A DNA stretch of 64,000 nucleotides from Trichosphaerium sp. ATCC 40318. Its lineage: Eukaryota > Discosea > Flabellinia > Trichosidae. Each line of letters begins with the position of its first letter. The first letter of the stretch is position 1. The stretch covers positions 620,001 through 684,000 of the forward strand of contig JALMLS010000064.1 in NCBI GenBank assembly GCA_038496445.1, written 5' to 3'. The position numbers were made by a program, and so were the translations under genes. Shown piece after piece: positions 45,702 through 56,239 of the stretch. Below the pieces are notes generated by a model, which did not search any database, was not told where the DNA came from, and worked only from the letters and a program-made list of their open reading frames with translations.

Positions 45702-48309
45702 ATGTCGCGCGTTTTGATTACTTTACTTTTGGTTGGTGTTATCGCTGTAACAGTACAGTGTAAAGAGGACTACTGTCAATCAGACGCTGATTGTGTAGCT
45801 GATAACCGCTTTCCAAATGCTAGATTTTGTATGCGTGACTGTGACTCAAACGATGTGTAAGTAGACCATTTACAACCCCTTTTTACAAAATTATTTTTTG
45901 ACTAATTAAAAAAAACGTGATTAAAATGCCTAATATCGTTTTAATCTTTGTAACCTTGTATTTATTTATTTTGCGCTAGTGAATCTGCATGTTTTGACGG
46001 TCCAGTCGGCGATTGTTGTGGTTGTACAAAAGACGGCAACTTATGGAGATGCGCTGGTTGTGTACCTGGCCAGGTGAGCTCTTTCGGAAACTTCTAAACC
46101 AATCGTTTTTTTTTTGTTTATTTTTTGGTTTAGAGATGCACTTCAGGCGGTGGATGCGAGTCTGTCCCACCTACTACACTCCCACCAACGCGTCCGGCAT
46201 CATCTACTATCAAGTTCAAGCTCTCAAGCGTAACACTATCAGACAATCTTGAAAGTGAAATCATCGCTGGTCTTGCTACCTACTTGTCAGTACCAGAGGA
46301 CACGTAAGGAGTATCTTTTTTTTTTTTTTTTGTTCAAGTACTAATGAAAAATCAAAGGTTTACTAATTTCCGTGCTGTTCAAGTCGGTGATGATGTTATC
46401 ATTGACCTTGATATTCTTAATTCTGCCGGTGGTATGACACCAAGCGATATTGCTACGAGTATTAAAGATAGCGTACGATAGCTCTGTCTTGCTTTAAACG
46501 ATAAGCTAGTTAACTAATAAGGATGTTTTAGTTTGCGGATCCAATGAGTGTTCTTTTAACACAAGCCACTGCTGATATGTCAACGTTGGCCAGTGTATGT
46601 ATATTACAACCTGCAGTTGATGTAGAGCAAAATTATTCATATTTTTTTTTCAGGTTGACACAGCCTTCCCTGTTGAAGCTTCTATTCCACCACCAGCTCT
46701 ATCTGTTGCTTTGAACTTCCCTATGACAATGCTTGGTACATTTTTTTATTAAAGAGGGCTGAATGAAGCAGAGAAAGCCAAAGACATTCAATTGCTTGTT
46801 TTTCGTTTTTTTGATATTCATACTTTTTTTTAAAGGAGACGGTACTGGCGATACAATTACAAAGGCTGATTTTGAAAATGGTTTGAAGTCCGAAATAGCA
46901 GTTGCTTTAGGATTAGATCCAGATACGTAAGGAGTTTGTATTTTTAGGATTTTTGTGTTGTATTCTTTCTCACAAGTATTTATTCTTTGTTTAGAATTAC
47001 TAATGTTGTAGCAACACAAGACGGTGAGAATGTTCGCGTGGACTTTGAGATTGACTCTCCAAGCGGCACTTGTATGAATGATATTATTTTTTAGACTCCA
47101 TCAATAATGTTATCATAGTTGGAAGTACCTCAGAGATTGTTGACCAATTGACTGCCGATGTAAGTTAATAGTCTGTTTTTTCATATTTTTAATATCTACC
47201 AAGATTCAAGATCCAAACAGCGAGCTAATCAAAAACAGTGCAAATGCTGGAAGCGTTTTTAAATTCGTTGGCAAGGACGGTCCTCAAACAGGCGTTCTAC
47301 CTGAGCCTACAGATGTAGCGTTCCGCTTAAGCAACGTTACACTTGGTGCGTCACTATTAGCCTTTTTTATTTTGTTTATTTTTGTTGTTAATTAAACTAA
47401 GGTGACGGCACTGGTGGTACTGTAACAGAAGAAGAGATCAAAATGAAAGTAATCGATGAACTCGTTGCTGGCGTTCCTCTTGACAGAGAAGATATTGAAA
47501 ATATCGAACTTATTGATGACGGTGATGGTGTTAAGGTTGTTGTCTTTTTACCTGCAGACGAAGCTACAAACTTGAATGATGCGGTAACTTAATCTAATTT
47601 TTTATTATTATCTCCTGACTTAACATAGTTGGTTAATCCAAGCAGCAAGCTCAACACTGATGCAAAAGCAAACCCAGATAGCGCACTTGGAGACTTAGAT
47701 CCAGACTTTGTACCTGTTGTAAACACCCCAGAACCAACAGAAGATGTTACCTTTAGGATCAGCGATACTACAGGTAAAAATACTTTTCTGAACGTTAGAA
47801 ACAAGTAGTAACTCATAAAGGTTTGACGGATAATGATATCAAGATGAAACTACCTGATGAAATAGCTACCGGTTTAGGTATTGATCCTAGCACGTACGTC
47901 TATTTGTACAATTTTTTTTTAGTTCCACATGTTTTAAAATATTTTGTGTAGCATCGCAAATGTTCGTGTGGAACCTGATGGTGATGGAGCACTTGTTACT
48001 TTCACTATTACACAACCAAGTGGAACATTCAACAGCAATGAAGAAATAGCAGATAAAATTATAACCGAGGTACACCAAACTCTACACAAAAGTCTTTTTT
48101 TTTTTTTGTTTGATTGATTGATTAACATATTTTTCTAGCTTCAAGATCCTAACTCAGACCTTCTGACTGGCGCACAAGGTGGTAGCGTTCTAAGTAAAAC
48201 TGATACTGACTACTCTCCACCAACCCCAGAACCTTCTTCTGGTGCCACAAACTTCAACTTTTTGTTTGTTGCAGCAATCGCTCTATTTGCGATCATTTTA
48301 TTACATTAA
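45702..48309 (+). CDS. Secreted Cys-rich, four-repeat surface protein, probably GPI-anchored
   Basis: The protein starts with a signal peptide (MSRVLITLLLVGVIAVTVQC) and a Cys-rich module of about 75 residues with some 14 cysteines (DYCQSDADC, FCMRDCDS, DCCGCTKDG, RCAGCVPGQRC). Four repeats of roughly 110 residues follow, each with a pattern like DGTGxTITxxDxxxxLxxEIAxGLGLDPxTI, then V-DGDxVxVxF, then EIxDxLxxxIQDPNS (starting near 46230, 46835, 47400 and 47820). The end is Ser/Pro-rich then a hydrophobic tail (NFNFLFVAAIALFAIILLH), typical of a GPI signal. Introns fall repeatedly at equivalent places in the repeats, pointing to exon duplication. The ligand and role are unknown; an adhesive or coat function is plausible. 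Confidence 0.72.
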
Positions 48310-48385
48310 AACAACAAAAAAATGGATCTAGACAATTACAAAAAAATCTTTAGCATCTTTTTTTGTTTTGTTTGTTTGTATGAAC

Positions 48386-49815
48386 TCAACCTCTTGCGAG
48401 CATTATGAGTACAATAAAGTTTATCATTAGCATAGTAAAAGCCCAAAGAGCAATAGTACCAAATATCAAACGTTGATTAGTAGTACTACTCAAGAAACCT
48501 TGATTATTGTTCGTTTTTGATAAAGTCAATTCGCGTAGATGAGCAACTTCTTTTTCAAGTTGATCCAATCTTCCTTTATTATATGCTGCTGTAGCTAAAT
48601 CTTTGTCTGGTTTTGTGCTATTATCAGGAAGTGATATTTGTTTATGTGTTAGTGTTTGTTTACGTGTTTCTCGCGTAAACACTTGTTTTGAATTAGATAG
48701 AGGAGGAACAACAGTTCGCTGTTTTGGTTGTTTCGGATGTTTTGGCTTTGTTTGCGTGTCAGCCACAAGATCTTTTGTTACTGTGGTTGGTTGAACTACT
48801 TTTGGTACTGGTTGTGGTTCCTCTACAACTGGTTTTGGTACACTCTCTGTTGGTGTATCCGCATTCTCTTCAGTATTTGTTGATTCCTCAAGGCTCTTAG
48901 TCTTAACGAACTCAGCAATATCAAGCGATGTAGAAGCAACCTTGTACAGGGGAGAATCTTGTCTACAAACGCATTAATAAAGCAACAACGCAAGTCCTCC
49001 CCATCCTAAGCACCCTTGACAACTTTCAACAATACGTACCTACTAAAAGCGTGTTCTTCTACAGTTTCGGATTTAGCGATGATCTTTGGTTCGCTTCCAA
49101 TGCTTACAACTTGTCTAGCTATCCTAAACCATTCTACATAACCATCTTTTGCACTTGCCAATGTTTGTCGCTCTATTGTACCACCTAGGATCCATGGCTT
49201 GTCTATAAAGTGAACACCAACACCTATTTGTAGTTTACAGCTAATCGAGGACAATGACATTAGCGATCTTGATCTCGAGTAAAGGTGTTAGCTTACGCGT
49301 CCTTATTCACTGCTGCAATCGAGATTTTTGCTTGTAATCGGAATGTTGTTCCGTAAGGAACGTCTGGAGTTGAAGCAGACGTCAATAGAACGCATGAGTC
49401 AGGAGCTTTTGTGAGTTGTTGACATTCAATAAGTTTTGTATAAGGCGGAATACCAGGCACATGAATATTGCTAATTGCGTTTGTTTTAGCGTAAACATGT
49501 TTAGTTGGTTGTATCGTACGGTACTTTAATAGAAGCTGTTATTACGCGAGCGTATACTTCATCATCTGTACTGTTAGGTGCTAGAATCCACGGAGTGATT
49601 TGTACCTGTATAAAAGTAGGTTGTACATACACAAAGCTGATATTCGTACGTCTTCGTCGTGCCGTTGGCTGTGGAACTTCTGTAAGAATTGTGAAGCATC
49701 TGGAGCGCGTTTAGCGAAACGTTTCAAAAATACAGTTGAACTTACCCGCAAAAAGATATCTGTAGCAACGGTCGTACGACCCCGAAATTATTTGCGGTTT
49801 AGCCTTTGTTAAAAT
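48386..49815 (-). CDS. VASt-domain lipid-transfer-like membrane protein (Aster/Lam type)
   Basis: Exons from about 49800 down encode a VASt domain: ATDIFLR, FLQKFHSQRHDEDV, ITPWILAPN, YARVITASIKVPYDT, then KLIECQQLTKAP, LLTSASTPDVPYGTTFRLQ and CKLQIGVGVHFIDKPWILGG with TIERQTLASAKDGYVEW. The STPDVPYG and C-L-x-V-GVxF motifs are diagnostic. After a disordered, Pro/Val-rich linker comes a coiled segment and a single C-terminal membrane helix (FGTIALWAFTMLMINFIVLIML). Aster/Lam proteins move sterols between ER and plasma membrane. Those usually have a GRAM domain before VASt. None was found here, since only about 700 bp separates VASt from the next gene. The start codon is uncertain. Confidence 0.75.
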
Positions 49816-50029
49816 GTCAACCTTTTATTCCGTTGAAAAAAGCGTACAAACACATTCGTTAGATTCACTGTATCGCTCCAAACGAATGCAGCCATTTACA
49901 CCTTATTAGCGCTCTTGACAAATAGTTCTTTTTCGGAGGAAGTGTCGGTTTACCTGGTTGTCGTAGTATACAGGTACTACACAGCGTAAACCTATTTAAG
50001 AATAAGTTAATACCCTTTTGACGCATGTG

Positions 50030-50357
50030 GACTTTAATGCCAATATGCAGCTAACATTGAATCCATCATAAAAGGTGCTTGGATTGTGAAATACTTGAGC
50101 TTTCATTCACGTGTTTGTTTAGGCATAGTCTCTATGGAAGCGTTTCTACCACAGGTTACTTGTCGCGTTATTCACAAAGACGGTTCATGGTGTACCTTCC
50201 TTAAACGCCTGCATTGTTTGCAACGCTAGTGTGGCTTAGAATTAGGGCTATTGGATTGCAATGGTAGAGAAGACTTAGTAGTTTCATGAACTGAGCTGAT
50301 AATTGTCTTTGTACTCCCTTCAATATCACGTGCTTCTTATATTCCGATGGAATGAAT
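50030..50357 (+). pseudogene. Decayed, internally deleted copy of the lectin exon and nuclease-gene region
   Basis: Positions 50100-50275 match the last lectin exon region at 50875-51065: the acceptor CACGTGTTTGTTTAG, then GTTTCTACCAC, GACGGTTCATGG and ACCTTCCTTAAA. A 2-base loss after GTTTCTACCAC shifts the frame. Then 50325-50345 matches 51692-51712 (CAATATCACGTGCTTC), which belongs to the nuclease gene on the other strand. In the intact region these two stretches are about 750 bp apart, here about 210. So this is a duplicate of the neighbouring block with an internal deletion and decay. Confidence 0.6.
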
Positions 50358-50503
50358 TCTATACCTGGTTATTATAGTGTTGTTTTTTTATAATAACAAC
50401 AATCTGTGCTGTGTAAACTCTGTACTGCTTTTTTGTTTGAAACTGTTGGACGTAAAGTCCCAAATAGTCTTCATACAGCGCCAGTTCCTTCAAAACATAC
50501 GTT

Positions 50504-51015
50504 ATGTCGGAGCAATATTCTGCAGGAACTCGTTGTGGGTCTTGGGAGCTCGTGAAGCCACCAAGTGGCCAATCGTTTTGGTTAAACACAGACACAAAGG
50601 AAACTGCGTACACTCTGCCTCTTGAGGCTAAAATTGCATCTGTCGTAAAAGGTGTCAAAATCTACCAACGTCTTTGTGTTTGTAGTACTAAAATTTTCAA
50701 GATGAGATTAAAAAACAGCGCAAGTACACGCAACATGGTGTCTTAGATGTAGCAACAAACGGTGACAAAACTGTGGAATTCTCTACACCATTTTTATCCC
50801 CGCCTACTGTAATCCTTACTGGTTGTGGGAAAAGACAGTACGATATTTTTTCTGGATTAAAATGCTTTTAGTTTTCATTCACGTGTTTGTTTAGACATAG
50901 CATTGCTTGTCTCTTGCCAGGAAGTGTTTCTACCACTAAGTTTATTTGTCGCCTCATTCACTACGACGGTTCATGGGGTACCTTCCTTAAATGGTATTTT
51001 GGCGAAAGACGATAA
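50504..51015 (+). CDS. WW domain plus H-type lectin-like domain protein
   Basis: The start is MSEQYSAGTRCG. Residues 10-40 form a WW-like domain, SWELVKPPSGQSFWLNT then TKETAYTLP, with the spaced aromatic/Pro pattern (first Trp, then FW, then the final Pro). After an intron (about 50651-50699) comes an H-type lectin-like segment: DVATNGDKTVEFSTPFLSPP, then TVILTGCGKRQ. The last exon (from about 50896) gives HSIACLLPGSVSTTKFICRL and IHYDGSWGTFLKWYFGERR, stop at 51015. H-type lectins bind N-acetylgalactosamine as trimers; here the core is short and the sugar-site residues cannot be confirmed. A partial copy lies upstream at 50030-50357. Confidence 0.55.
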
Positions 51016-51439
51016 CATTTGCTTAGAATTAGGGAGCATTCATTGGATGGCTATGGGAGGTCACGATTAATGCAGAAATTCACAACTGAATCTTGTTGTA
51101 TTGCTTTGTATTTAGTATTTTCTATACACTAGTCTTGTAGCTGGCACCTTTTGATTGCTAGCTTGATATCACTTAATAGCTCTAAAGTGTTCCGTGGGGT
51201 TGTGTTGAGTTCTACCTTCGTAACAGTTCAGCTTTCGTTACTGTTACCAGATGCTTCCTGGTGATACCGGATAGTTGTCTAACTCTTTGGTATGGTTTCA
51301 AGTGAATCAGTTGTTAATTTCGATCTGATTTAAGAGTTTCCTTCACGTAGACCTGCCGATACAATACGTGGTGACATGATTGTATTTTTCATTGCTAAAG
51401 AATGTTATGAAGTAAGGGAAATAATTTCGACAACTGTTA
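51016..51439. other. Intergenic, convergent 3' ends
   Basis: About 420 bp between the lectin stop codon and the stop codon of the nuclease gene. T-rich stretches are present. No gene is supported. Confidence 0.4.
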
Positions 51440-53440
51440 TTACTCACCTAGATTATGCACCCAGTTTGCATCCAGCTCAGAGCCTTGATGAGCATTACCT
51501 TTATACTTAGAGAAGGGTATACGAATATGGGGTGCTTGGTTCATAATAGTAGCTGCTAAACTATTCAAATCTCCATTTTTCCACCAATAAGGAACAGTTA
51601 CCAAGTGGATGCCTAATCACATATGAGCTAACATTCAAAAGTTTGAAAACAAAACCACGTGTACCTGCATCTGCACATAATTGACTTTTCTCAATATCAC
51701 GTGCTTCATATATTCCCGATGGTGATGAGTTGCATACTGAGTCGTGATAGTGTTGTTCTCCTATGATAACATCAAAACCCCGTAAAAACGAGTAAAATAC
51801 ACCACAAAGACTTTGCTTACCTTGATATTCAATGGCGAGTTCGAATGCTGGAACGAGTATATCTACAACGCAAAGTGTTCCTGTTGAATGTAATGATCCA
51901 ATACGATGCTCTGAGTACACTTGATGTCCCTCAAATAATACCATAATGCTATCTTGTAGCCATCTAGTTTTTTGATAAGTGTAAAGAGCGATTTTTGTTT
52001 TATACCTTTGTTTTGCTTTCTTTTGTAGAGTGAATCGGTTCCAATCCCAAGAAGCTGTTGGATACATTGTAGCTAATACCATCGGAAAATACTGTGATAA
52101 TCCTGAGCGTGCTATTCTTGCAATTTCCCAGTGTGAAACTGAATACCTGTGCGTTTAGTTAGACTAACAACAACAATATCATAACAAAATTTTTTCCCTT
52201 TGCTCGGCAGTCAGAAGCGTAAACATTTAAAACCGTGGATTCAACATTAAGTTTTTAAGGGACAACCTCGCTAGTATTTTGATTGATCAACAACGTTGTA
52301 TGACTAATTGACTGCCAGCATCATAAACGGAAATATAATTTTTTTGCTTATTCGTACCATTCTTCTGGTGATTTAATGTCCAGGCTGTTTTCCATACGCT
52401 TTAAGTAAGTCATAGCATTATCTGATTGAGACCAAAATCCTTTTGGCTTGCTACAAACAAAAGCAAAGTAAGAAAAAAAAGAGAAACGAACTTGAAGTGG
52501 ACCAAGTGAGAGCACTTACCTCTTGCGCTTAAATGGCAACTTCACATTGTAAATTGTTTGAATGGCATCATGGAGGGAATTGTACCTGACAAATACCCAA
52601 AACAATTAAGTTACATGCCAGTGTATAACGGTTGTACCTCCTAAGTACATAGTCTCCACCATGCGAAGATGCATCACGAAAAGAAACTTTATTCCAAGCA
52701 TCAAAAGTCTTCACATTTAACTTACTACCAACATCATTAAAAAGAGCACGTTGGTGCATCATATTATCCCACCATCCTGGCGGTACATAGCTAAATATGA
52801 ATTAATCAAAGCTTGATAACAGGTCAAAGTACCCGAATTTTACTGGAGACCACGTGTGAGTCGGATACACAGATTGCAGGGCAAGTAAGAGTGACATACT
52901 ATATCTATACAAGCAGTTAATTAAAGGAAATAAACTGACCTCTTTGTACCTTCCCATAAGCGTGCCACCTCCGTATTCTATAACATCCGCAACTGTTACA
53001 CTATACCAGTCATCTAGCATTTTGATAGATAATTTTGAAGCGATAACGTCGAGTTTTTCAACATGGTTTTTATGATCGTCCCAGTAACCTCTTGGTACTG
53101 TTCTAGCACGTGTTAGTGAACTAAAAAATTAAGACCTAAGCAGTTGTACACCAGTGGTACAGATTTCCAGTCTATACGAGGATACACAGTTTGTACAATT
53201 TTTTCGACGCTGTGGAATCTATCTATGAGGAATTGGCCGCCATGCTTCTCCACTGTTGCCTGCGTTACGTGATACCAATCTACTATGCGTTTTACGTTTA
53301 ATTTAGATCCTAAACGTTCCAAAAAGTGTGAATAATACTCTATTTCGCGTGTTGTCACTATGTAACGTATAATTTAGCTGTCACATTACATTGTATTGTA
53401 AAACGGATATCGTACCTGCTTGGCGGGCTGCATATCGCAT
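51440..53440 (-). CDS. Multi-repeat protein with C-terminal PD-(D/E)XK-like nuclease domain, copy 2
   Basis: Exon 1 (53416-53440, MRYAARQA) joins in frame to the first repeat. Four modules carry the DW-x-x-V, GG and YP-x-x-W pattern: DWYHVTQATVEKHGGQFLI (53270), DWYSVTVADVIEYGGGTLM (52990), AWNKVSFRDASSHGGDYVL (52680) and a more divergent one ending MYPTASWDWNRF (52040). The C-terminal domain reads LFEGHQVYSEHRIG, CVVDILVPAFELAIEYQGKQ, HYHDS, ARDIEKSQLCADAGIHLVTV and PYWWKNGDLNSLAATI. It continues about 30 residues further than copy 1. The D, E, Q, H and K/C residues match copy 1, so the nuclease core looks intact. Its start is only 84 bp from the divergent HAD gene. Confidence 0.75.
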
Positions 53441-53524
53441 GGTAAACTGTATGGAAGTGCTCTTTAACCAATGATCGCCAATAAACAGGTTTAAGACTAC
53501 TGCTGTTGACTAGCCAGCATAAAC
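53441..53524. promoter_or_regulatory. Shared divergent spacer, nuclease copy 2 and HAD gene
   Basis: Only 84 bp separate the two opposed start codons, so both promoters must lie here or overlap coding sequence. Confidence 0.35.
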
Positions 53525-54434
53525 ATGCGACTCGTATCTCTTGACGCCACGGGAACATTATTCAGAGTGCGAGGCTCTGTCGGTGACATTTATGTAAGTG
53601 TAAATGTCAGTACATACCTAAAACATCAAAGGCAGGTACAGCGAAGAAGTACAATGTCGAGGGAAGAAGTAAAGACTTGACAAAGGCGTTTTTCACAGCT
53701 TATAAGCAAACATCTGTCCAAGTACGTATTTATCGTACATAATGTGCTGATATGCATTGTTGAGTCCAAATTTCGGGTTTTCACAAATGAAAACGAAAGA
53801 TTGGTGGAGGCTAGTTGTCAACAGAACTTTTTCAGGTGCTGGCGTTTTGACAAATGATCAACAAATGGATGCAATATTCTCAGATGTTTTTAACGACTTT
53901 AAAACAAGAAAAGCTTGGGAGACATACCCCGAAGTTGAACCATTCTTAAAAGAAGCACAGAAACGTGGATACAAACTTATAGTAATTTCAAACTGGGACG
54001 AGCGCTTGGTGAGTGAGAAAACTACCTTTTTTTTAAAAGTTTGACAGTCACTGGTGCCTTGTCAAGTAACTTTGCGTAGCATCAAGTTCTTGATAGTTTA
54101 GAGCTTACAAAGTATTTTGATAAAATAATAACATCAGGTGAGCAAGGTGTTGCTAAACCAGATCCAAACATTTTTAAACAAGCAATTTCTTCTTTTGAAG
54201 TAAAGCCTTTTGAATGCTTACATATTGGTGACAGTAAAGCAGAAGATTTTGAAGGTGCCTTGGTATGTTTTAAATTAAAATAATGAGCGGTTACACATTT
54301 TGCTTACTTCTACATTCTAGAGCGCTGGTCTTAAAGCAACATTACTTGCACGTGATATGGCAACAAATGTAGATAAAACAAATCAAAGCATTAAGACGCT
54401 TACATGGGATAATGTCGATTTGCAACTATCTTAG
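53525..54434 (+). CDS. HAD-superfamily hydrolase, HDHD3-like
   Basis: The start reads MRLVSLDATGTLFRVRGSVG. Motif I (DxTGTLF) here has DATGTLF: the nucleophile Asp is present, and the usual second Asp two residues later is Thr, as in the HDHD3 group. A helical cap follows (KAFFTAYKQTS, then MKTKDWWRLVVNRTFSGAG). Motif II is YKLIVISNWDERL (SNWD). Motif III Lys is in GVAKPDPNIF. Motif IV is CLHIGDSKAEDFEGAL. The order and spacing are those of a complete enzyme of about 240 residues. The substrate is unknown. Introns: GTAAGT after GDIY, and three more. Confidence 0.85.
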
Positions 54435-54664
54435 TAAAAATATCTTTTGTGGCACTTCAATCGTTTTTGATTCTGTCGAAAAATTCTTACAATACGCTTT
54501 TGTAAGCATGTCATACATTTGTGTACTCGGCAAACGCTTCTAATTTGCTGAGCCACCTTCGTAAGGGCGCTAAGTCTTTGTTCTAGCAAGCGTATTTTTG
54601 GACAGGCCGTACGTGCGTCATAGCTGCGATATAACGTGTCAATAGTCGAAATGTCTGTGGTCAC
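54431..54664 (-). CDS. Small basic ORF, unassigned
   Basis: A 77-codon ATG-started frame whose stop overlaps the stop region of the HAD gene by a few bases. The protein has a helical pattern (IRLLEQRLSALTKVAQQI) and a basic Cys-containing tail. It could be a small gene or a first exon. No family is recognised. Confidence 0.3.
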   Translation of the reverse strand: MTTDISTIDTLYRSYDARTACPKIRLLEQRLSALTKVAQQIRSVCRVHKCMTCLQKRIVRIFRQNQKRLKCHKRYFY

Positions 54665-54802
54665 AAGATATAACGTTTAAAGGGTATTATTATTAACAGA
54701 TTCTTTTAATTTCCATAGTGGTTAGAAAACAATTTTTCGACTTTGTAGCCGTCTTGTATAGTGTAGAAATATGTTGTTGAGGCTCTAGTTATTTTAATTG
54801 CC

Positions 54803-55233
54803 CTACATATAGCCTTGGGCCTTCATAGCAGCTTGCGCACGTTCTTGCATAGCCATTTGTTTTGCCATCCATATAGGACCCAAGATTCTATTATTCTACG
54901 CGTAAGGTGGTGGTTTTTTATATTATTTTGGTGTTTGGATGAAGTTTTAAAAAAAATAGTTTACTACGTACTCGCCTGCAGCGTCGGATTTAGCGAGGGC
55001 GCTAATATTATAATATTAGTGAGTTCCAAGTGTATTTGTGCGTACTTTTGAATACATTTTACGTCATCCCCAGACAGCCTACCCTTCGTGGCAAAAGTAT
55101 CATCAATGCACCCTTCAAAAGCATTCATTGTGCTCACTTGCAGTGATTTACCAATAGCTCTCTGAAAAACCAGTTGTCGCTTGAATTGTAGGTCTCTTTG
55201 AACTTGATTATTATTGGCACGGAACCTCTGCAT
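54803..55233 (-). CDS. Small Tim-like (Tim9/10/13 family) protein, tentative
   Basis: The first exon starts MQRFRANNNQVQRDLQFKRQ and has a small-Tim-like core: NAFEGCIDDTF, then GRLSGDDVKCIQKYAQI. Small Tims are mitochondrial intermembrane-space chaperones with twin CX3C motifs. Here the two inner cysteines are in place with 17 residues between them, while the positions of both outer cysteines are Ala and Tyr. The final exon probably encodes an alanine/glutamine-rich tail (KQMAMQERAQAAMKAQGYM) ending at 54803, but the splice phase is ambiguous. The start is 49 bp from the divergent HAD gene. The family call is tentative. Confidence 0.35.
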
Positions 55234-55282
55234 GGTGTTAGACGCTAAGAAATAAATGTTAAAAAGTCAAAGCAATACAATC

Positions 55283-56078
55283 ATGACTGAGTTCAAAGCC
55301 ATTATATTCGATGTTGGTGGCGTATTTAGGGATTCTAGAAGCGCACTTGATCATTGTTTTCAAGCAGCATTCAAGAAATACAAAGTTAATATAGATTTCT
55401 GCGCTGCACATGTATATCAGTTGCGAGGGTTAGAGAGATTTAATAATCTGTCAAATGCTACAAAAGCCCTTCTAGTTACTAACGGGAAAGGGTTAAATAG
55501 ATATCTACAAGATAAAGAAGGCGAACAAACGCTCTGGAATCGAATTACAAGCGAGAAAGTACTTATTTCACTTAAACGCCTCTGTTAGCGTAGCCCTATT
55601 CTTACACATGTAGATAGATGAAGATCTATGCACTAACATTGTCACTGAGTACAAACGCGTTTTTAACTCTGAATCAACAGAACCGTTAATAACGCTTATG
55701 GGTGATGAAGATAAGCTAAAGGCAGTCGCGGCTAACTATAAACTCGGAATCCTTTCAAATGGGTCAAGAATAGCGCTTGAGAGAGATCTTGGGAAGTTAT
55801 TTAAATACTTTAGTTTTGTCGTATCTGAAGCTCGTAAACCTGACACTACAGCGTATTTACAACAACTGCAAATGCATGGTATCAAACCAGAAGAAGCATA
55901 CTACGTAGGAGACGCTTGTAGCGATGTGGCTATGGGTAAAGCAGCTGGAAGTAAAACGGTAGCAGTGCTTTCTGGTATGGGTACAAAACTTCACTTGGAA
56001 CAAGCACAGCCTACAATGTTATTTGAAACCGTCGATGGTTTCCTTGACTATTGCATAAAGCGCTCACAAGCGATGTAA
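55283..56078 (+). CDS. HAD-superfamily hydrolase, phosphoglycolate-phosphatase-like
   Basis: The start is MTEFKAIIFDVGGVFRDSR. Motif I has IFDVGGVF (DxGGVxxD type). Motif II is LGILSNGSR. The motif III Lys lies in VSEARKPDTTAYL. Motif IV is YYVGDACSDVAMGKAAG. A helical cap (residues about 20-110) includes GLERFNNLSNATKALL. One clear intron lies between about 55556 and 55616. It is unlike the HAD gene at 53525 in motif I and cap, so the two are not recent duplicates. Substrate unknown. An alternative ATG nine codons upstream (about 55256) overlaps the spacer. Confidence 0.83.
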
Positions 56079-56239
56079 CAATACTTTTAAAGATGTCAAG
56101 TGTAGGTAGGAACAATTTTTAGTCAAAAAAAAAAAGGTTTGCTTGTATTACTGTCTTTATCATACACTTTGTTAAAATCGTGCAACAACACATCTGCTTT
56201 CTTTATTAGTAAAAGTTGATGTTCAAGATTTACCTTCAA

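Noticed and set aside
53358-53558. 66-codon minus-strand frame starting MFPWRQ as first exon of the nuclease gene
   Set aside because: Its phase does not join to the first repeat. The short exon at 53416-53440 does.
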